The notes under the pieces: model-generated | Databases searched by the model: none | Told to the model about the DNA's origin: nothing | The model's input: the letters and a program-made list of their open reading frames with translations, nothing else | Assembly (NCBI RefSeq): GCF_003664005.1 | Contig: NZ_RCCJ01000001.1 | Location: forward strand, 1 to 64,000 | DNA length: 64,000 bases | Direction of reading: 5' to 3' | From: Hydrogenivirga caldilitoris | Lineage (GTDB): Bacteria > Aquificota > Aquificia > Aquificales > Aquificaceae | Shown here: one piece after another, positions 56,162 to 64,000 of the stretch | How the letters are laid out: the number at the start of each line of letters is the position of its first letter | Numbering within the stretch: position 1 is the stretch's first letter | Program-made: the position numbers and the translations under genes

Positions 56162-56401
56162 ATGGGGAAGAAAAGGAAGCAGGAGCACGAGAAGGAGAAA
56201 GGAATAGTTATGGAAGGAGAGGTTGTTGAAGCACTTCCCAACGGTATGTTTAGAGTTCAGCTAGAAAGTGGGCACGAGGTTCTTGCCCATATATCTGGGA
56301 AGATGAGGATCAACTTTATCAGAATACTTCCTGGAGATAAGGTTAGGGTAGAGCTTTCTCCCTATGACCTGACAAGGGGAAGAATCGTTTATAGACTTTG
56401 A
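56162..56401 (+). CDS. infA: Translation initiation factor IF-1
   Basis: This is a 79-residue S1/OB-fold protein; [30 protein letters not shown]-type sequence and the ending [15 protein letters not shown] are diagnostic. IF-1 blocks the A site during initiation. The N-terminus has a few extra Lys/Glu residues. Confidence 0.96.
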   Translation: MGKKRKQEHEKEKGIVMEGEVVEALPNGMFRVQLESGHEVLAHISGKMRINFIRILPGDKVRVELSPYDLTRGRIVYRL

Positions 56402-56411
56402 GGAGGTTGGT

Positions 56412-56525
56412 ATGAGAGTGAGAGCGTCTGTAAAGAAGAGATGCGCAAAGTGCAAGATAATCCGCAGGAAAGGTAAAGTTTACGTTATATGTGAAAACCC
56501 GAAACACAAACAAAAGCAAGGATGA
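56412..56525 (+). CDS. rpmJ: 50S ribosomal protein L36
   Basis: This 37-residue gene is easy to miss because of its size. It reads [20 protein letters not shown] and then a second half with [15 protein letters not shown]. The zinc ligands are Cys11, Cys14, Cys27 and His32, so it is the zinc-containing form. GAGGAGG at 56400-56406 is a good ribosome-binding site. It lies between infA and rpsM as in most bacteria. Confidence 0.96.
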   Translation: MRVRASVKKRCAKCKIIRRKGKVYVICENPKHKQKQG

Positions 56526-56537
56526 TGGAGGTTTAAA

Positions 56538-56912
56538 ATGGCAAGGATAGCAGGTGTAGACCTACCTGACAGCAAGAGACTTGAGATAGCCCTTACTTAC
56601 ATCTACGGAATAGGTAAAACCAGGGTAAGGGAGATCTGCCAGTCCACTGGGATAGATTGTAGAAAGAGAGTCGGAGAGTTAACGCCCGAGGAGCTTAACG
56701 TCCTGAGGAAGTTTATTGATGAGAACTATAAAGTTGAAGGAGACCTCAGAAGAGAAGTCCAGTTGAACGTTAAGAGGCTAATGGACATGGGTTGCTATAG
56801 AGGTCAGAGACATGCAAGAGGTCTTCCTGTTAGAGGACAGCAAACCAGAACTAACGCCAAGACCAGGAAGGGTAGAAGAAGGTCTGGCGGCGGTGTAAGG
56901 AGAGGCAAGTAA
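56538..56912 (+). CDS. rpsM: 30S ribosomal protein S13
   Basis: This is a 124-residue S13 with [33 protein letters not shown] and the C-terminal [21 protein letters not shown]13 contacts the P-site tRNA and 23S rRNA. GGAGG precedes the ATG, and rpsK follows after 11 bases. Confidence 0.97.
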   Translation: MARIAGVDLPDSKRLEIALTYIYGIGKTRVREICQSTGIDCRKRVGELTPEELNVLRKFIDENYKVEGDLRREVQLNVKRLMDMGCYRGQRHARGLPVRGQQTRTNAKTRKGRRRSGGGVRRGK

Positions 56913-56923
56913 GGAGGTAGCCC

Positions 56924-57298
56924 ATGGCTAAGAAGAAACAGAAAAGAACCGTTACTAAGGGTATAGTGCATATCCACACCACTTTTAACAACACGATAAT
57001 CAATGTTACAGACCCACAGGGCAACACCATAGCTTGGGAGAGTGGTGGTACGGTGGGCTTTAAAGGTACAAGGAAGAGTACTCCTTACGCAGCCCAGCTT
57101 GCAGCCCAGAAAGCTATGAGGAAGGCTGTTAACGAGTTTGGGCTTCAGGAAGCTGAAGTATGGGTTAAAGGACCCGGTGCTGGTAGGGAGTCAGCTATAA
57201 GAGCTGTTTTCGCCTCCGGTATAAAAGTTACAGCTGTAAGGGACGTTACACCTGTTCCTCACAACGGATGCAGGCCACCTTCAAGGAGGAGAGTCTGA
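56924..57298 (+). CDS. rpsK: 30S ribosomal protein S11
   Basis: This is a 124-residue S11 with [52 protein letters not shown] and [17 protein letters not shown]. It forms the platform near the E site. The stop overlaps the rpsD ATG by one base (TGATG). Confidence 0.97.
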   Translation: MAKKKQKRTVTKGIVHIHTTFNNTIINVTDPQGNTIAWESGGTVGFKGTRKSTPYAAQLAAQKAMRKAVNEFGLQEAEVWVKGPGAGRESAIRAVFASGIKVTAVRDVTPVPHNGCRPPSRRRV

Positions 57299-57933
57299 TG
57301 GGAAGGTATATAGGACCTTGGGTAAAACTTGACAGAAAGTTTGGAGTGGTGGTTTCTGGAAAGAAATCTGCCCCCAGGATACTTCAGAGGAGGAACTTTC
57401 CCCCAGGACAGCACGGAAGAATAAAGGGTAGAAGGAGAAAGCTCAGTGAGTACGGGTTACGTCTTATGGAGAAGCAGAAGCTAAAGTATCTGTATGGTGG
57501 ACTGAGGGAGAAGCAGTTTAAGAGGTACTTTGACCTCGCCGCAAAATCAAAGGAGAACACGGGAGAAGTCCTTCTCCAGCTTCTTGAGAGGAGGTTGGAC
57601 AACGTAGTGTACAGGCTTGGGTTTGCTACTACAAGGAGGCAGGCACGTCAGTTGGTAGCCCACGGGCATATCACGGTGAACGGCAGAAAAGTTGACATCC
57701 CCCATTACGAGGTAGAGCCCGGAGACATAATAGAGGTAAAACCCTCTTCCAGAGACATACCTTTCTTGAAAGAAAATCTTGAAAATATAGACCCCAGGAG
57801 TGTTCCTGAATGGCTTGAGCTTGATAAGGATAACTTTAGAGGGAAGGTGCTTAAGCTACCAGAGAACGTGAGCGAGTACTTGGAGACACCTATAAATGTC
57901 CAGTACATAATTGAGTTTTATTCAAGGGTATAA
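57298..57933 (+). CDS. rpsD: 30S ribosomal protein S4
   Basis: This is a 211-residue S4 with [39 protein letters not shown] and an S4 RNA-binding domain ([20 protein letters not shown], then [20 protein letters not shown]). S4 starts 30S assembly. The longer frame to 57268 lies within rpsK and is rejected. Confidence 0.97.
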   Translation: MGRYIGPWVKLDRKFGVVVSGKKSAPRILQRRNFPPGQHGRIKGRRRKLSEYGLRLMEKQKLKYLYGGLREKQFKRYFDLAAKSKENTGEVLLQLLERRLDNVVYRLGFATTRRQARQLVAHGHITVNGRKVDIPHYEVEPGDIIEVKPSSRDIPFLKENLENIDPRSVPEWLELDKDNFRGKVLKLPENVSEYLETPINVQYIIEFYSRV

Positions 57934-57947
57934 ATGGAGGTTGTTGG

Positions 57948-58898
57948 ATGCTGAACGAATTTGTTTTTCCCAATAAGGTTTACTGGGAGCAGAAGGAGAA
58001 GAGCAGAGGTATATTTGTGGTGGAACCTCTTGAGAGGGGTTTTGGGACGACCCTAGGGAACGCACTCAGGAGAGTTCTTCTGTCCTCCATATCAGGAACA
58101 GCCGTTACCGCTGTGAAGATATACGGTGTATATCATGAGTTCTCTTCCCTTGAGGGTGTAGCTGAAGATGTTGTTGAGATAATAGCGAATATAAAGGGTG
58201 TGAGGTTCAATCTGAAGGATTCTGATGTTGAAATCTTATACCTGAAGAAGAAAGGGGAAGGTGAGATTAAGGCTGCGGACATAACCTTACCCCCAAACGT
58301 TGAGGTGGCTAACCCCGATAAGGTTATAGCCACTATCACAAATCCAGACGTGGAATTTAACGCCGAGATAAGGATAGAGAAAGGAAAAGGCTACGTGCTT
58401 GCCGAGGAGATGGAAACCATAGGAGAGACAGGATGGATACTCCTGGACGCTGATTTTTCACCTGTTAAACTTGTAAGCTACAGGATAGAACAGACCAGGG
58501 TAGGAGAGAAAACAGATTATGAAAGGCTTACCGTTGAGGTTATCACTGACGGTACAAAATCTCCCGATGAGGTTGTGAAAGAGTCTGTTAATATACTCCA
58601 GAAGCACTTCTCTCTCCTTGAACATATATCCTACGAAGTTCCCACCCTTGAAGAACCCATACCTGTTGACGAGCTCTCGGAGAAGCTCACCCTATCTATA
58701 GAGGAGTTAGATATATCTCAGAGGGCTCTCAACTCTCTGAAGAGGATGGGTATAGCCACGATAGGTGACCTCGTCCAGATGACAGAAGAGGAGCTAAAGA
58801 GCACTAAGAATATAGGAAGGAAAGCCCTCGCTGAAATAAAAGAGGCTTTAAAACAGATAGGTTTACAGCTCGGTATAAACATTGAGAGCAAGAGGTGA
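57948..58898 (+). CDS. rpoA: RNA polymerase alpha subunit
   Basis: This is a 316-residue alpha subunit. The N-terminal domain (about 1-230) has EPLERGFGTTLGNALRRVLL and LEGVAEDVVEIIANIKGV for dimerisation and beta contacts. The C-terminal domain (about 245-310) has the helix-hairpin-helix pattern LNSLKRMGIATIGDLVQMT and KNIGRKALAEIKEAL that touches UP elements. It lies between rpsD and rplQ in the alpha operon. Confidence 0.97.
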   Translation: MLNEFVFPNKVYWEQKEKSRGIFVVEPLERGFGTTLGNALRRVLLSSISGTAVTAVKIYGVYHEFSSLEGVAEDVVEIIANIKGVRFNLKDSDVEILYLKKKGEGEIKAADITLPPNVEVANPDKVIATITNPDVEFNAEIRIEKGKGYVLAEEMETIGETGWILLDADFSPVKLVSYRIEQTRVGEKTDYERLTVEVITDGTKSPDEVVKESVNILQKHFSLLEHISYEVPTLEEPIPVDELSEKLTLSIEELDISQRALNSLKRMGIATIGDLVQMTEEELKSTKNIGRKALAEIKEALKQIGLQLGINIESKR

Positions 58899-58904
58899 GA
58901 AGAG

Positions 58905-59261
58905 ATGAGGCACAAGGTAAAGAAGAAGAAGTTTGATAGAACCAAAGAGCAGAGAATAGCTTTATACAGAAGCCTTGCAAGGGCTCTTATCCTGGACGAG
59001 AGCATAGAAACCCCTCTTGAAAGGGCAAAGGCTGTGAGGAGCTTTGTTGAGAAGTTGGTCACCCTTGGAAAGAAAGGTGACCTCGCTTCCAGGAGGAGGG
59101 CTTTGGAACTCCTTCCAGACAGGGAAGCGGTAAAGAAGCTCTTTGAAGATATAGCGCCAAGGTTTGAAGGAAGAAACGGAGGATATACCAGGATTATCAA
59201 GTTGGCTGAAAGGAGAGTAGGAGACGGAGCTGAGCTTGCCATACTTGAATGGGTTGAGTGA
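58905..59261 (+). CDS. rplQ: 50S ribosomal protein L17
   Basis: This is a 118-residue L17 with the start [38 protein letters not shown] and the ending [16 protein letters not shown]. It is the last ribosomal gene of the alpha operon. Its stop overlaps the YggT gene ATG by one base. Confidence 0.96.
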   Translation: MRHKVKKKKFDRTKEQRIALYRSLARALILDESIETPLERAKAVRSFVEKLVTLGKKGDLASRRRALELLPDREAVKKLFEDIAPRFEGRNGGYTRIIKLAERRVGDGAELAILEWVE

Positions 59262-59500
59262 TGCTCTTTAAGCTCCTCCATCTGCTGATACAGCTCCTCA
59301 TAATTCTTGTTTTTATACATGCTTTAGGTTCTTGGTTCCCTCAGATTAGGGAGAGCAGGTTTTATGCTCTTCTTGACAGGCTTATAGAGCCTATGCTAAG
59401 ACCCATAAGACAGGTTCTCCCTTACATGGGAGGGATAGATATATCACCTATGATTCTTATATTCATACTTATAGTTATTGATAGGTTGATAGGAAGATGA
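59261..59500 (+). CDS. YggT family membrane protein
   Basis: This is a 79-residue protein with two hydrophobic helices separated by an amphipathic stretch with LDRLIEPMLRPIRQVLP, the YggT signature. YggT proteins have been tied to osmotic stress, cell shape and septum formation, but the molecular role is not settled. It is coupled to rplQ by TGATG and to the Fe-S gene by a 4-base overlap. Confidence 0.9.
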   Translation: MLFKLLHLLIQLLIILVFIHALGSWFPQIRESRFYALLDRLIEPMLRPIRQVLPYMGGIDISPMILIFILIVIDRLIGR

Positions 59501-60033
59501 AGAGACCCTTAATGCTTATAGACCTTGACAGGTGTATTGGTTGTCTATCCTGCGAGGTTGCGTGTGTCCAGGAGAAGAGCCTTGAAAAGATTGGTATAAG
59601 ACCAATGAAAGTCTTTCGTATAGAAGGCTTATCCGATAAGCCCGATGGTTTCTTTCTGCCTATGAACTGCTTTCACTGCGACCCTGCCCCCTGTGTTATG
59701 GCGTGTCCAACCTCAGCGATGAGGAAGAGGGAAAAGGACGGGATAGTTTACGTGGAGGAACTGCTCTGTATAGGGTGTAAAGCCTGCATAATAGCTTGTC
59801 CTTACGGGGCTATAACCTTCAACCCTGCAACCATGAAGGTAGAGAAGTGCGACTACTGCTACAATAGGGTTGATAAGGGTCTCCTTCCTTCATGCGTTTC
59901 CAAGTGCGTTACTAACTGCCTTTACTTCGTTGAGATTGAGGATATTCCTAAGGAGAGACACAGAGTAAAACGTATAGATTCAGAACTGTACAGGGAAATC
60001 TTTGGAGTTTCCTCATACCATTCCTGTGCTTGA
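59497..60033 (+). CDS. Orphan four-cluster ferredoxin-type subunit
   Basis: This 178-residue protein has the HycB/DmsB-type layout of four [4Fe-4S] sites: CIGCLSCEVACVQ, CFHCDPAPCVMACPTS, CIGCKACIIACPYGA, and CDYCYNRVDKG with later CVSKCVTNC. Such subunits pass electrons between a molybdo- or hydrogenase-type partner and the membrane, but no catalytic subunit is next to it. It overlaps the YggT gene by 4 bases. Its TGA stop is part of the -35 box of tRNA-Met. Confidence 0.88.
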   Translation: MKRPLMLIDLDRCIGCLSCEVACVQEKSLEKIGIRPMKVFRIEGLSDKPDGFFLPMNCFHCDPAPCVMACPTSAMRKREKDGIVYVEELLCIGCKACIIACPYGAITFNPATMKVEKCDYCYNRVDKGLLPSCVSKCVTNCLYFVEIEDIPKERHRVKRIDSELYREIFGVSSYHSCA

Positions 60034-60058
60034 CCCATACTATGTAAGGAACTATAAT
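60030..60058 (+). promoter_or_regulatory. Sigma-70 promoter of tRNA-Met
   Basis: TTGACC (60030-60035) and TATAAT (60053-60058) are exactly 17 bases apart. Transcription should start near 60065, about six bases before the tRNA. It is among the best-matching housekeeping promoters in the window. Confidence 0.85.
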
Positions 60059-60070
60059 AATAGACTTGCA

Positions 60071-60143
60071 GGGCGCGTAGCTCAATTGGCAGAGCGGGCG
60101 GCTCATAACCGCCCGGTTGGGGGTTCGAGTCCTCCCGCGCCCA
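60071..60143 (+). tRNA. tRNA with anticodon CAU (elongator Met, or Ile2)
   Basis: This is a 73-base tRNA. The acceptor stem GGGCGCG pairs fully with CGCGCCC, and the anticodon stem GGCGG/CCGCC encloses loop CTCATAA, giving anticodon CAT. The T loop is TTCGAGT. The fully paired 1-72 position and the lack of three G-C pairs at 29-31 argue against initiator tRNA. Whether C34 is modified to lysidine (Ile2) cannot be told. No CCA is encoded: the base after A73 is T. Confidence 0.93.
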
Positions 60144-60147
60144 TAAT

Positions 60148-60744
60148 ATGAAAGTTTTAATAGCTCTCCAGCTTATGGTCTTTGTTTTAATATCATTCTC
60201 GGAAAAGAATGGGTTAAATCCATACAGGTTTAAGCATTATGAGAGATATATGTACGACTACAAAGAAACCTTTAGGGGAGAGAAGGCTACCGGGCGTTAC
60301 GAGATAGTCATAAGCATTTCGGGAGAAGAGTACGAAGTGAGTATAAGCGGTAAATACAGGGAGTGGGAAGGCGTAATATCTAACAGGTTCAAAAATGCCG
60401 AAGAACTTGCGGGCTTTGTTCTCATGAAAAGTTATTTTGACCACTACTGGCTTATACCTTTAACAAGAACTCTGTTCTCAAAAACTCTCGTCAAGGTCTT
60501 GGGTTCAAGAGAGGTTGAGCTTTCTCCAGGTGTAAAAGAAATAGACAAAGATACCTTTAGAGTTGTAAAAGAATGTAAGTTTGGCGGACTTGAAGGGGTT
60601 ATGATGGAGGTTTGGCATAAAAAGGAAGTTGTGTTTAAGCTATGCCTTACACCTTATACTTCCCTTCCAACCTATGTCTATAAGAAAACCGATGAAGGCA
60701 ATGTTTATGAAATTGAGCTCCTTGAGTACTCAGACTTAAAATAA
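60148..60744 (+). CDS. Exported protein of unknown function
   Basis: This 198-residue protein has a signal peptide (KVLIALQLMVFVLISFS). The rest is mixed alpha/beta with many aromatic residues, somewhat like the DUF3108-type periplasmic family, but I am not sure. The ATG is only 4 bases after the tRNA-Met 3' end, with no Shine-Dalgarno. Its sequence is AT-rich compared with the ribosomal genes nearby. It precedes the zinc-ribbon gene by 5 bases. Confidence 0.75.
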   Translation: MKVLIALQLMVFVLISFSEKNGLNPYRFKHYERYMYDYKETFRGEKATGRYEIVISISGEEYEVSISGKYREWEGVISNRFKNAEELAGFVLMKSYFDHYWLIPLTRTLFSKTLVKVLGSREVELSPGVKEIDKDTFRVVKECKFGGLEGVMMEVWHKKEVVFKLCLTPYTSLPTYVYKKTDEGNVYEIELLEYSDLK

Positions 60745-60749
60745 AGACC

Positions 60750-64000
<3,251 letters not shown>

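Noticed and set aside
60071-60143. Initiator tRNA-fMet
   Set aside because: Position 1 pairs with 72, and the anticodon stem lacks the three G-C pairs typical of initiators, so elongator Met or Ile2 is preferred.

Overview
The window is a piece of bacterial chromosome that reads as Aquificales, close to Aquifex/Hydrogenivirga-type organisms. The reasons are a 111-residue stand-alone tRNA-binding protein (Trbp111), a histone-deacetylase-like protein whose catalytic residues fall at the HDLP numbering, a stand-alone MnmC2 methyltransferase, an A-adding-type tRNA nucleotidyltransferase, an Aquifex-like flagellin and an N-terminally extended S19. Genes are packed tightly, mostly with short overlaps. 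No phage, insertion sequence or CRISPR array was seen. No intergenic stretch reaches 300 bases.

Layout. 1-5404: end of tuf, then a complete S10 operon (rpsJ, rplC, rplD, rplW, rplB, rpsS, rplV, rpsC, rplP, rpmC, rpsQ). 5441-9971: a small membrane protein, ribBA, a membrane diguanylate cyclase, a secreted ankyrin protein, Trbp111 and thiol peroxidase. 10002-15559: gcvPB, then a late flagellar operon (flagellin, flaG, fliD, fliS and a small FliT-position gene) behind a textbook sigma-28 promoter. 15574-24270: moeA, the tRNA nucleotidyltransferase, a secreted propeller-like protein, a dapL / CBS-sensor / HDLP operon, a NERD protein and a cupin. 24306-31229: pabB, a cytoplasmic-type molybdoenzyme with Fe-S and membrane subunits (SoeABC-like) and an RlmI-type methyltransferase. 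31265-49200: accD, mgtC, pth, rplY, an EAL-HDOD protein, ispE-tRNA-Gln-prs, gatB, rpiB, rodA, hisD, a lipoprotein next to lgt, mnmC2, a glutaredoxin-like protein, a second diguanylate cyclase, lysS, and a three-gene set of HAMP-only membrane proteins with a roadblock-like protein. 49321-59261: the complete spc and alpha operons (rplN to rplQ, with secY, adk, map, infA, rpmJ, rpoA). 59261-64000: a YggT protein, an orphan Fe-S protein, tRNA-Met, two AT-rich genes, gyrB and the start of a universal stress protein.

The main themes are translation (two halves of the ribosomal-protein supercluster about 44 kb apart, plus tRNA maturation, charging and modification genes), motility, c-di-GMP-type signalling (four GGDEF/EAL-related proteins, two of them degenerate), sulfur-type molybdoenzyme respiration with the moeA cofactor gene, and envelope biogenesis. 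Regulatory architecture is compact. Seven of nine convergent gene pairs overlap at their 3' ends. Several unlinked or first genes have a -10 box directly before the start codon and no Shine-Dalgarno. Two tRNAs sit immediately upstream of start codons.

The observations most worth following are the HAMP-HAMP-roadblock gene triplet, the dapL-sensor-deacetylase operon, the tRNA/start-codon junctions and the leaderless-looking starts. All functional statements come from reading the sequence and from memory of protein families. No searches were run.
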